Part shown: positions 1 to 10,325 of the stretch, piece by piece
Numbering within the stretch: the first letter of the stretch is position 1
Layout: each line of letters starts with the position of its first letter
Source of the DNA: Entonaema liquescens
Lineage: Eukaryota; Ascomycota; Sordariomycetes; Xylariales; Xylariaceae
NCBI GenBank assembly: GCA_902805475.1
Contig: CADCSX010000012.1
Location: 1,302,001-1,366,000, forward strand
Length of the DNA stretch: 64,000 nt
Direction of reading: 5' to 3'
Made by a program: the position numbers and the translations under genes
The notes under the pieces: model-generated
The model's database searches: none
What the model saw: the letters and a program-made list of their open reading frames with translations, nothing else
What the model was told of the DNA's origin: nothing

Positions 1-1
1 A

Positions 2-1612
2 GACCCGAGGAAAAAGATAGATCTCGCTACCGCCCTACAATACGGTCAAGCTGATGGATATCCACCGCTACTTTCCTTCGTCCGCGAATTCACGCGGGAT
101 TACTTACATCCAAATGTGCCTTATAGGGGCGGACCGGAAGTTATCTTCACAGTCGGTTCAACAGACGGTATGTCGAAGGCATTGGAGGTATTCAGCAACA
201 TCTGGGTAGAAGGGAAGAATGATATTCGAGAACGACCGGGCTTACTGTGCGAGGTTTTTATGTACGCCAATGTACTCACCCAGGCACAACCCCGCGGAAT
301 TCAACCCGTACCTATCGAAATGGATGATGGTGGTATGTTGCCGTTTGGTCCCGGCAGTTTGGATGACACCCTTGCCAACTGGGATCATAGCAAGGGGAAA
401 CGGCCACATTTGTTGTATACAGTAACGTGAGTTTAACCCTATCAAATAGTTCAGTCGTGGATGCGAAATTCTGCGATATGGACATGCTTTGGAAGATGAG
501 CATCATACTAAACAAATATCTACAGAATGGGCCATAACCCAACGAGCGGCGTCTTATCCCTCGAGAGAAGGAAGGAATTGTACTCGGTCTGCAGCAAATA
601 CGACGTCATTATTATCGAGGACGACCCCTATTGGTACCTTCAGTACCCTTCAGCGGCGGTCGAGGAGGCAAAAGCAAGGAATTTACCGGTCCCAGAACCC
701 AAAGTAGCGAATACGCTCGAAAAGAAATCCGGATACGAATACTTGGATTCTCTTGCGCCATCATTCCTTAGCATCGATGTGGATGGGCGCGTCGTGAGAT
801 TGGATACTTTCTCCAAGACTGTGGCTCCAGGATGTCGAATGGGATGGATTACTTCGAGCCCGTCGATCTGTGAGCGCGTTCTTCGTGTTAGCGAGACAGG
901 CACACAACAGCCCTCCGGTTTTGTCCAAGTTGTTGTCGCCGAGACTCTCATAGGACCACAACCCGAGGCTTCGGCAGCATTCGCAGCTCGATCACCAAAG
1001 GATCGGGCTACCTTCACCGGCTGGAAGATGGATGGCTGGGTGCGATGGCTCGCTGGTTTGCGAGGCCAGTATGAAAGGCGCATGAACCGAATGTGCAGGA
1101 TCCTCGAAGAGCACGCCTACCAGCTGAAGCAGTCAACGCCAATGCGCGGATCGGATTCCGACTGGGGTGTCATCACCAAAACTCAGCTCTACGACTTCCA
1201 ATGGCCCCGCGGCGGCATGTTCCTCTGGCTACACATGCGCTTCGAAACGCACCCCCTCTGGAAAGCCGCCGGGTCCCGCGGTAACGTCATCAATGGCACC
1301 GCGCTATCCACCGCGCTCATGGTCTTCCTCACGCGCAAGCCGTACCTGGTCCTCATCAGCCCGGGCCTCATGTTCAGCGCGACCGATAAGATCCGCAACG
1401 AGCGCGGATGGGCGCATTACCGCTTATGTTTCGCAGCCGAGTCCGAGGAGAATATCGATAAGTGCTCGCTACGTTTCGGTGAGGGCGTGCAGAAGTTCTG
1501 GCGTATCAAGAATGTTAAGGAGCTTGAGGCGCTGCTGGACGATGTAGATGCCGCGCAGACGCAGGATGATGATGTGGGTCTGGTGAATTTGGGAAGTTGG
1601 ATGGGGTGCTAA
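2..1612 (+). CDS. Aromatic/2-aminoadipate-type aminotransferase (ARO8-like), 5' truncated by window edge
   Basis: PLP-dependent fold-type I aminotransferase that moves amino groups between aromatic or 2-aminoadipate-type amino acids and 2-oxo acids; the exact substrate cannot be read here. Exons are <2-426 and 526-1612. The 99-bp intron starts GTGAGT and its removal joins a T codon to MGHNPTSG. Visible family marks are the NPT(S/G)G region, IEDDPYWYL (PLP-ring Asp and Tyr) and TFSKTVAPGCRMGW, whose Lys is the expected PLP Schiff-base residue. About 503 residues are present; the N-terminus lies outside the window. The C-terminal half is GC-rich and fully open. The family assignment is firm; ARO8 versus its close paralogues is inference. 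Confidence 0.9.
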
Positions 1613-2217
1613 GTGTTGGGATTTCGCACAGATATATTGCGATATCTTACATATTACGTACTTGACGGCCTGAGTGAACCGGGCAGTATGAAATATATGC
1701 GCTCATGAGGTCGTACTATAGACATACGTACCTATCATTTAGGTTAAGGTATATATTTATTCCTTGGATAGAACAAATTTCAATATAGAACGAAAACAGC
1801 GTTTAAATTCATTTTATTATAATCGATCGCCTTACAAGCGTCAAGTTTAGATGGTATGAATAGGACTACTTTGGTTGCATTCACATGAGTCGATATGCTA
1901 TGAGTACCAGGTAACGTCCAATAGCAAATACAACGTGGGGAACATTTAGCTATAGTTATACTAGGGCCTAATAGAAGAATGGGCATAGTTACATCACGTG
2001 GATTCACAAAACGTTTAAGGATGTGCTTGCTAGATTACCCTTGAGGGTTCACTACAACGCATAGGCGATCACCAATGAGATGGAAAATGGCGATCAGAAT
2101 AAGAATATCATTGATTGATTGATTCATCAGACCCTATGATCCAGTACGCCGTGACTATTGCAACCGATTTACCGTTCCCCTTTCCCTAGACTGCGCCGCT
2201 CACCAAGCTAGTCTAAT
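1613..2217. other. Intergenic, convergent 3' ends
   Basis: This spacer lies between the aminotransferase (+) and RPL4 (-), which converge. It is AT-rich with no coding signal that I can support; a 75-codon open frame on the minus strand (1780-2007) has no recognisable content. Confidence 0.6.
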
Positions 2218-3519
2218 CTAATCCTCGCGCAGGACTTCCAGGAAAGTCTTGGGAGGCTTAGGGGCTTGCCAGCCTCCGCCTTCTGTTGACCAATGTTGTT
2301 CTTAACGAAGGTGGAGTGGTAGGGTTGAAGCGCAGCAAGACTTGCTTGTTGCGGAGAGGGTTCTTCTGCACGGCAGCGCGCTTGGTCAGAGGACCACCCT
2401 TAGGAGCGTTGAGAACGCTCTGGATTTCGGAGCTGTTGATTAGACGGCTCAGATCAGCCTGGGAAACCAGGTTGGAGGGTAGTAGGAAGTCCTTCTTCAG
2501 CTCGGAAGGCTTGGTGGTGGTGCCGTAGATCTTGTCAAGGGCCTTGAAAGCGGCCGAAGTCCAGACGATGAATCGTCCGAGGTGACCACCAGGGGCAAGC
2601 TGGAGGAGGTTTAGGGCGTAGACGGAGCTGGTCTCGACACCAGGAAGGTTGCGGGTACCAGTGACAAGCTCCTTGCCATCGACCTCGGGGTCGTAGATGA
2701 CCAAAGGTCCACGTCGCTGGCGGTGGCGGCGGCCTCTCAGCTTACCCTTACCAGCACGTAGCTTCTTCGACTTCTTGGCCTTCTCGATATCGGCGGCGGC
2801 ACCGACGGCGTTTAGGATGGCTAGGGCACCAGCAGTCTTGGCAGCAGCACCGCCCTCGAAGGCAGCCGAGTCAATAACGAGAGGAACTTCCGGGACGGAA
2901 GAGATCTGGTGACCACGGGCGAGTAGTAGAGGGGGGACAGCGGAAGCGGCAAGAGCAGAGGCAGTAGCGAATCGCCTTTTCGAGGGTTAGCTTCTATATT
3001 CGTAAGATAATCAAATTTCATCACTCACTTCTGGCCCTGGTTGATCTTGATGTGCCACTTTCGCCAGATCTTGGTAGGAGCGAACATGCGACCGGAGCGA
3101 CACATGTTACCGAAGGCAGCCTGACCAGCACGGTGGGTACCACCACCAGAGACACGGGGGATACGGGCAACGGCACGACCTATGGAATACTGTTAGTAAG
3201 AGTGACAATTTTCATCTCTAAAAATAATCCTAGCGCAGGGAACCATCTCTTTGATGGTAAGAGACTTTAACTGTATCTTCCCCACGCTTAGGTAAAATCA
3301 CGAAAAAGACTGACCAGTTCCCCAAGATTCGGCGGAGGTTTGGTGACCGGCCTTCTCGCTCACAGCATACGGCTGTCGCTTGTTCTTGGCCATTCCGGTG
3401 TGGACTTGCTGGACGATATCAGGTCGGATAGGGGAGGCAAATACGGTAGGAATGGTATGGGTAGCTCCCGAGGGAGAACCATCCTTGCCGATGATGCTGA
3501 CAGTCGGTCGAGAGGCCAT
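2218..3519 (-). CDS. RPL4: 60S ribosomal protein L4 (uL4), two apparent 1-bp deletions near the C-terminus
   Basis: Large-subunit ribosomal protein. Exons on the minus strand are 3519-3315, 3179-3029 and 2975-2218, all GT-AG. The protein begins [11 protein letters not shown] and shows [13 protein letters not shown], the [11 protein letters not shown] basic stretch and the [20 protein letters not shown] block typical of uL4. As written, the frame drifts after KQVLLRFNP and stops at about 2258. One extra C at about 2321-2324 and another at about 2261-2266 (both short C runs on the coding strand) restore a natural tail ending FLEVLRED at 2218, for 371 residues, the normal length. I infer homopolymer errors in the assembly, because an essential ribosomal protein is unlikely to carry both changes. 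Converges with the aminotransferase. Confidence 0.95.
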
Positions 3520-3535
3520 CGTGAAGGTCGTAATG

Positions 3536-3641
3536 CTAAAGTAGTATTGTTAGTCAATTGAAAAGCATGAGGATTGAATTAAGGTCGAATTAAAGGTATA
3601 ATGGAAGGGAAATAAAGAGAGGCTAGCCTTCGCGGACTTAC
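3536..3641 (-). other. 5'UTR intron of RPL4
   Basis: On the minus strand a GTAAGT donor follows GTCGAG at 3641, and a TGACTAAC-type branch sequence precedes TTTAG at 3536. The acceptor is 16 bp upstream of the RPL4 start codon. Leader introns are common in fungal ribosomal protein genes. The 106-bp length fits the other introns here. Confidence 0.75.
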
Positions 3642-4331
3642 CTCGACGCTGGGTGTTGATGGTCTCAAGTTGCGATTTGGTGATGTTGAACTGCGAAAAA
3701 TCAAAAAGCCCACCACTAAATTATTTTTCTTGTGGGTTTGCGAGAGGGCTAAGCGAATTTTCGAAAATGGACCCACCTTTACTTTCACCAGTTCTTGTAC
3801 TGATTAGATGCATAATGCATCTAAGTAATAAAGTAAAGCCCACGGACCACCCTGCACACATGCATCCTATCACATATGTACATTTGAGCTCTAACAAACC
3901 CACATGGAGTGAAGATAGCCTCTATCTTCAGAAAAAATGGCACTCTACATACATGTAATCTACAAGAGACCACATAAAAAAGGTCAGGCATATATATCAC
4001 TGTAATATATTTCCTCGTATTGGTCCATTAGGTTTGGATGCTTGCATTTTGAGATGGGTACACACATGACCCTTGGATCTTAAGTACACTTACAAGAGCG
4101 CTGAATCTTTTAACGACATGGAATATTTATACAGATATGTAAAATTATCGCTATTTTCCCGTTTGAGGTATATTTGAGCGGCAACACGCTGCTTATTATA
4201 AGTTACTCCATATGCGTGCTAACCAAATTTCTGGCTAAGATATTATTACTCGGGGGAAAGAATCGAGAAAAAAAAAAGATGAGCATCGATATCTGTAAGA
4301 TATACCGGCTGGAATAACGACAAAAGTAAAC
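3642..4331. other. Intergenic: RPL4 leader/promoter
   Basis: Contains the RPL4 leader exon and promoter, transcribed leftward. The rest is AT-rich. The region from about 3840 to 4330 shows no ORF or RNA that I can support. The tRNA gene to the right is also on the minus strand, so its 3' flank ends here. Confidence 0.5.
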
Positions 4332-4422
4332 TCCGAATCGGGGAATCGAACCCCGGGCTTGACGGTTCCTATGATGGTCAAATCATGAGAGCGTCAAATG
4401 TTAGCCACTACACCAATTCGGA
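4332..4422 (-). tRNA. tRNA-Glu (CTC) with a 20-nt intron
   Basis: The minus strand folds as a full cloverleaf. Acceptor stem TCCGAAT pairs with ATTCGGA. The D arm is GTGTAGTGGCTAACAT. The anticodon stem TGACG pairs with CGTCA, with loop C-T-CTC-A-C, and the T arm is CGGGG-TTCGATT-CCCCG. The intron occupies 4366-4385, at the canonical site one base 3' of the anticodon (37/38). Mature length is 71 nt before CCA addition. A TTTT run on the transcribed strand at 4322-4325 is a likely Pol III terminator. The internal A and B boxes are GTGTAGTGG and GGTTCGATTCC. Confidence 0.93.
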
Positions 4423-6367
4423 TGGATGAGTGGAAGATCTGAAAAATGTGCTCAAGTAGCTATCCCTCTTGCGGCAAAATTGCGGTTCACAGCCTCAGTT
4501 GCTATTAGGTAATCTCTACGTCACCCTTTCCAACAGCACTGACTAAATAATGAATTTTAACAGTCTTTATCTTGTAGGTTTTTGCAATGAGCCATACTAC
4601 TTAAGTACAATGTTCGGATTAAAAATAAAACAGTGACTGTACTTTATTAATAGAAATTTGACCAAGTATATCGTATATTGGTATACTATAATCACATGCA
4701 GACTTGGTTCAAATAATGCTCATCCTGAGACTGTCCGGAGCCCCGTACTCATCTTTAGCTTGATTCATGAAAATTCGGTGTCAGTCATATGAGAATGAAA
4801 CGCCTGTTTGACTAGCTGAACCATTTTGGGGGGCATTTTGTAGACAGATTAGGTATGTTGGTGGCCCCGCCTTGACAATGGGAATGACCTCAGATATCTG
4901 ATCATAATAGACTGGTAGGTAATATTTTGAAATAGGACCGTTATTAAACCCTACCCAGCACATATATTCGCGTAAATGGTCATACGAGTAAGCTTCAAAG
5001 CTGATGTGTGAATTTGGGGCAGGAATAGAGGCCGATGCAATAGCAGCAAACTTAAGATCACAGATAAGTGAGTACATGTATGTAGTACGTGGGGCACCGT
5101 TGCAATCCGGCTCCCTACCCGGACCGTAAAAGCCTAAGCAAACTGCCTCTACCTATTATATCACATATCATAAATATTATGTATGAGTAGCATTCAGCTT
5201 TATAATTGCTTCGATAGCATTCGTTGGACTAAATTGTTTGCTTTGGTGGCATGACAAGCGCTAAGGTATGAGAGGAAGGTATAAGTTTGAATAACGCCGA
5301 GTTATGTAGAGATGTCCATCTGTAGCTACCTATATACATGTAGGGACCACTTTACAGAAGGTCTAGATCTCAAATACGTACCTAAGTAGGTACCTACTAA
5401 CAGGTCAAGGGTCCCAGGGCTTAGCTTCCCAGAGCCGCTGCTGATCCTCGTCGCGAATCATTAATTTCTGTAGGGGACCCGCTTTATGCACGTGGATTTA
5501 ACTGTCGGAACGAAACAAGAAACATGGAACATTTCTTCTTTCTTTCTACATTCAATAGCGCTTAAGCTATATGTATTATGAAGGTGAGATTTTAAGAACT
5601 ATTAACTATTAGCAGCCAACACGCATGATGCATTTTCCCGGAGAATCATTGGGTTGTTGATCACTTGTGACCTGATTTATTCCAACCTGGTGAGAACCGC
5701 ATCAACACCATTCACGTGTTACGACGAGACGGCTTGCTCAGACCACACCTTAGTTTTTAACTAGGTCTGAGGGCCCGACAACTCGGTCGGTGCCGTCATA
5801 GTTATATAATAATTTATGTACGTCATTTGGACCTTGTTGGTGTTTGCCTATAGGCAGCGCCAAGGGCCGGTCGTTCGAATTCGTTAAGGATACCTAAGAT
5901 TTTGTCAAACCGGTGTTATACTAATTCAACTATACCAAGCTAGAGATGCTGTGCTTCATAAGTCAGACTACCTATCTATACTGAAACGGAAACTTCCCCG
6001 TCTTGGTGGCTTATGAAAATGAATTCAGCTGGTCTGGAGTGGTTGGTTAAACGCGGAACTGATCGAATGACCATTCAGCCTCGGACCAACAACAATAGCC
6101 ACATAGATTCTGGGTAACGATGTATGCACCCTCCAGTAATGACTCAATGGCGATGCTCAACATATGTCTACATGGCCCTTATCTATTTTGGGGGGACTTT
6201 CCTACGCCTGACTCTTATCGTACGAAACGTTCCATCGATGTTTACTGGATACTTAGACATGTTTAGTCATAACTAGTCTAAGAAGTAAACATTGAAGGGC
6301 CAATGCATCAGACGCTTGTACCCGCGTAGCTGATGAACGGACATATTATTTTAGTTGTTTACCTAGT
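4423..6367. other. Intergenic, no gene supported
   Basis: About 1.9 kb of AT-rich sequence. The longest open frame is 98 codons on the minus strand (4781-5077). It has an ordinary residue mix but no motif I recognise, so it is not called as a gene. A TACCTAAGTAGGTACCTA palindromic cluster sits at 5376-5400. Confidence 0.5.
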
Positions 6368-6775
6368 TTGTACATTCGAGTTATCGCCCGAGACGCTATA
6401 GACCAATCCGCTTTCGCCCGGCACCCGAAGTTGCATTGCATCGCCCATCACTGCGAGGTCTCGTATTTTATGGCTGCAGGGGGCTTGCAGCTGGCAGTCT
6501 CGGCGGCTCGCCCTCCCATCTCGCAGAAATTACCCAAGATTGCTAGGCATGAGACGATGGTCGAGACGACAGTAAAGTATTATGACACACGTGCTCAGAT
6601 ATCTCCTATATTAGGTAGTCTCACCATGGATTTCGAGTCCTACTTCCGCATTGTCTCCCCCTATATCGACCCGGATGCGTCCCGGCTGAGAGAACTTTGT
6701 TGCTCGGAGATCATCTTGTGGGAGAGGAACCCGTTTTTAGCTCCGCGGTTCGACAATTTATACCCTCAATTCTAA
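6368..6775 (+). CDS. Unrecognised 135-residue open frame upstream of the peroxidase
   Basis: A single open frame of 135 residues ends 25 bp before the peroxidase start, on the same strand and in a different frame. No signal peptide or family motif is visible. The second half (after SLTMDFESYFRIVSPYI) has a plausible protein-like composition with GC-rich codons. It could be a small gene, a decayed gene, or sequence belonging to the peroxidase 5' region. I do not recognise a function and the call is weak. Confidence 0.25.
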   Translation: MYIRVIARDAIDQSAFARHPKLHCIAHHCEVSYFMAAGGLQLAVSAARPPISQKLPKIARHETMVETTVKYYDTRAQISPILGSLTMDFESYFRIVSPYIDPDASRLRELCCSEIILWERNPFLAPRFDNLYPQF

Positions 6776-6800
6776 TATCCCGTGCGGATTTTATATTTCT

Positions 6801-8618
6801 ATGATGTATTGGGAAGTCACAATCTGGTGTATAGTATTTCTATGCGCCCTGGGAAGAACCGATCCCACGTGGCCGTCTCCCAATGACGAGCTCGAGGAGA
6901 TTATGTACCAAGTCAAAGGATACAGAGCCAGAGACTTTGGCGAAACCGTTATTCCGTGCTCCAATGAAGCGTCCGGACCTGGCCGACAGAATGCTGCGGA
7001 GTGGCTACGGACTGCCTTTCATGATATGGCTACGACTACATATCTGGACGGTATACGAGCTGGGGGCTTAGATGGCTCTTTGCAGTACGAGCTTACCAGC
7101 TCAGACAATATCGGCCCAGGTTTCAACACAACTCTCAAGTTCATGGCCGACTATTATACGAGTCGATCTAGCGTAGCCGATCTCATTGCCCTGGGTGTAT
7201 ATTACGCCGTCAGGTCATGTGATGGTCCGGCAGTACCTGTTGCAGGCGGAAGGGTTGATGCTCTTGCAGCTGGTCCCATAGGTGTTCCATTACCACAGAA
7301 TACTGCTTTCACATTCGAGCAGCAGTTTACCCGAATGGGGTTTAGTAAGACTGAGATGATTCAAGTCACTGCCTGTGGACATTCCATTGGTGGTGTTCAT
7401 GAGAATGAATTTCCTCAAATTGCCCCAGCTGGATCTACCCCAAATGGCGAAGCCCCTTTAGACTCGACTGTCGCACAGTTCGATAACAAGGTTGTCACTG
7501 AATACATTGCTGGTAACACTACCAATCCCCTGGTGGTTGGTCCATCGATCAAGGCCACCAGGAACTCAGATTATAAGGTGTTCAACTATGACGGTAACGT
7601 GACAGTCAAAGCAATGGCAGGTTCCGCTGAGTTCAAAAGCATATGCGCGACTGTCCTTCGGAAGTTAATCGACACTGTGCCTAACGGAGTGGTTTTATCT
7701 GACCCTATTCAACCATACTCCATAAAGCCAGCTGATATGCAGTTGGAACTCAACTCCGATCCGTCAACAATGCAGCTAACTGGGTTCATACGCGTTCGGA
7801 CTACTGAAATAGGGGGGGATTCGGTTTCTAGCTTAACGTTAAACTACAAGGACCGAAGCGGGGGCAATGACTGCGGCAGTACGGGTTGCACATACACGGC
7901 AAGCCCCCTAGGTTCCACTCAGGGGTTCGATGATCAATTTATTGTAAGTATTCCACACCACGTACATTTATGTTCATAGCGTTGGTCTAATATGCGTCAG
8001 TGGTTTCCTATTAATGCAGTTATCTCAACCTCTACAGGAATCTCATCTTTCACTATTACTCTCACTATGGCCGACGGCACTACTAAAACTTACGATAATA
8101 ATGGGAACTCGTATGCAATACAAGATGCGATCTTTATTCAAAAGCCTCAAAGCTGCCTTCTTTCCGGAACCCTCACTATTACCGCGGCTGTAAGTCAACT
8201 TGTATGTTTGTAGCTATAGGCAGTTGCTGATCTGTTCTTATAGGTTCGCAACGACCGTAAATCCCTTCCTGTCAATATGTTGATTTCATACAAAAGCCCA
8301 ACGGGCAATTCCAATCGCCCAATTCCCACTCTTAAAAGCGCTACAGCTCCCATGACGGAAGGTGCTGGCATAGGCTCATATACCTTCTATACGGCAAGTT
8401 ACACTGGCCTGGGTGATCTTGCTTATGCATCAAAGATCGATGTCATTAGCGGAAGCGGTTCGTCTGCTTTTACAGACGAGTTTAATGCCGCAAGTGAATT
8501 AGAAGCCACGTGCAAGACTTTCCAGGACCTGCCGGTATCTGTTTCTACCATTGAACAAGTCTCACTATCTCTTAGATCGCTGACTACTTTATCTACTTCT
8601 GTCTCATTGTCTGCTTGA
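6801..8618 (+). CDS. Secreted heme peroxidase (class II-like), with long C-terminal extension
   Basis: Extracellular enzyme of the plant-type heme peroxidase superfamily, expected to oxidise phenolics or other small substrates using H2O2. Exons are 6801-7943, 8001-8189 and 8244-8618, all in phase 0 with GT-AG introns, giving 568 residues. The N-terminus is a hydrophobic signal-like segment ending near residue 20. Distal residues are seen in WLRTAFHDMAT (Arg70, His74); the proximal heme ligand is His194 in ACGHSIGGVH. The peroxidase core ends near residue 300. About 260 further residues are Ser/Thr-rich and beta-strand-like, contain several NxS/T sites and do not match the core. No clear oxidation-site residues (a Mn site or surface Trp) can be assigned by eye. 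Family confidence is high; substrate is unknown. Confidence 0.85.
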
Positions 8619-10325
8619 GACACATTATGTTTTTGTACTTATTGTTCAAAGAACCAACCTCTAATTGGTATTTCGCAGTGTGAGTTTCTCAAACCAACAT
8701 AATAGCTAGTAAATAAGGCAGCTGACATTTATATAGGCTACTACGGTGACTCGCTCCACTCAACGAGCGAAGACGCTCCTTTGATGTACTGTAATATGAT
8801 ATGTGGTGTCGTTTGTGAGTACTGTGGAGATAGTAATAGGATAGAGCTATACAATACCATAGCTAACTACTACGTTTGCTCCCGAACCAACCGTGTCGTT
8901 ATATATCCGCACTGATTGCTATAACGAGGTGACACGATGGCACGATGACACTTAGGAATATGCGCAACAGACTATTCTGGCTTCGAGTATTAGGCACCTG
9001 AGCACACCCCAGAGTGATAACTACTACGGGAATACCCTTGATAATTTCAGTACGCCATTTCCCGATGCTGATCGTCCGATAGTATGCGCCAGGAATTGTT
9101 ATGGATACTGCGGAGCTAGGAAAAAGACTTGATCTATATCAACCAGCGACAGCTTCTTCGGCACTTGCGACGAGCATACCGAGTTTAGTACCTGAAATCT
9201 ATGCAAGTTATAAAACGTATGTAACAACTAACTAGTTATAGGAACTCTGTCACTTTATGTTAGTTAGTTAATGATCGGTATAACTATACGACCTAACAAT
9301 GCGGTTACTGAATAAATGGATTTTTCATCTGGCATATAAATAGTATTATAGCATCACGAGTGGACAGTTTTAGAGTAAAAGTACTAGGTATGTAGACTTG
9401 ACGGGATGAGACCCGACCTCAGTCTTTCTAACGTGGATACCCCCTGGTTGGGTTGGTAGTGGGTTGTGGCACGTCATTAGCGTAAAGTTCCAATGGGTTT
9501 AATGCAAGGCTGTAGGTGACCCAAGTACAGTGTGTAATTAGAAAATGCACAGTGGTCGCTAAATTCTCAAATACTGGGCAGCCGCAGCTCCTGCAGACAT
9601 CCATCTTTGACCATTCCATGCGAATGGATCTTTGGTTGCATGTAGGGGAAGGCGTGGATCACGAATCATATGCGCAGATACGTACTAACAGCACCCCCCA
9701 CCACCCTGCTCTGAAGCCTACATACAATATTGGAAGTCGCACTTTCACTAGGCCAACACTGTAATTTGCCATGATCATTATCTCCATTAGGTTTCTATTA
9801 CAAAGGCTCTTATCGTAGACTTACCTCCTCGTATCGTGAGTGATATCCTAAGTCGCCTACTCTAAGTCGCCTATCTTTTTTGACGATCCTACGGCAAACA
9901 CCTGCAACAACTTTATTAACGTTTCCGCTGAAAAAAAGCGATGCCGATTTGCATCGGCCGCATCCTATTAGCATATCCATATGCTACGAAAACGAGGTCC
10001 TAGAGTCAAGCATGTCGACTGGTACGTCTCTAATAGTCGTCTTCATTCACATACAACTTTTATTAAAACTTGCCAACTCCCAAGTCCAGAGTCATACCCT
10101 CCGCAAATCCAACCTCACCTGACATTCTTTCCGAGATCGCCGGGGAGGTTCGAAGCTCCGAATAACGGCCGACCTACGCTGAATTAAGCCATATTTCATT
10201 TCGATACGGGTTTCTCGCAACATGCCTGGGTTTCCGGTAGGTACTCGACATAGACATAACTCTCTAGATGGACCTAATTCTCGCGATAGGGGAAAGGACT
10301 TCTGGACGCTATAGGTTTCAGACCT
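8619..10325. other. Intergenic, no gene supported
   Basis: About 1.7 kb between the peroxidase and the SUMO protease, both on plus. It is AT-rich, with scattered stops in all frames and only short unrecognised ORFs (for example 9516-9764). The Ulp2-like promoter and leader must lie towards the right end. Confidence 0.5.

Noticed and set aside
640..1083. 147-codon open frame antisense to the aminotransferase
   Set aside because: It lies wholly within the conserved coding exon, with no recognisable protein; a shadow of GC-rich codons.
1167..1547. 126-codon frame on the plus strand in another frame of the aminotransferase
   Set aside because: Ser/Arg-rich product typical of a shifted frame over a real gene.
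2258..2330. RPL4 tail as a genuinely novel C-terminus
   Set aside because: The other frames contain a natural uL4-like tail split by two short C runs.
2286..2528. Plus-strand frame over the RPL4 3' end
   Set aside because: Antisense to a confidently identified ribosomal protein exon.
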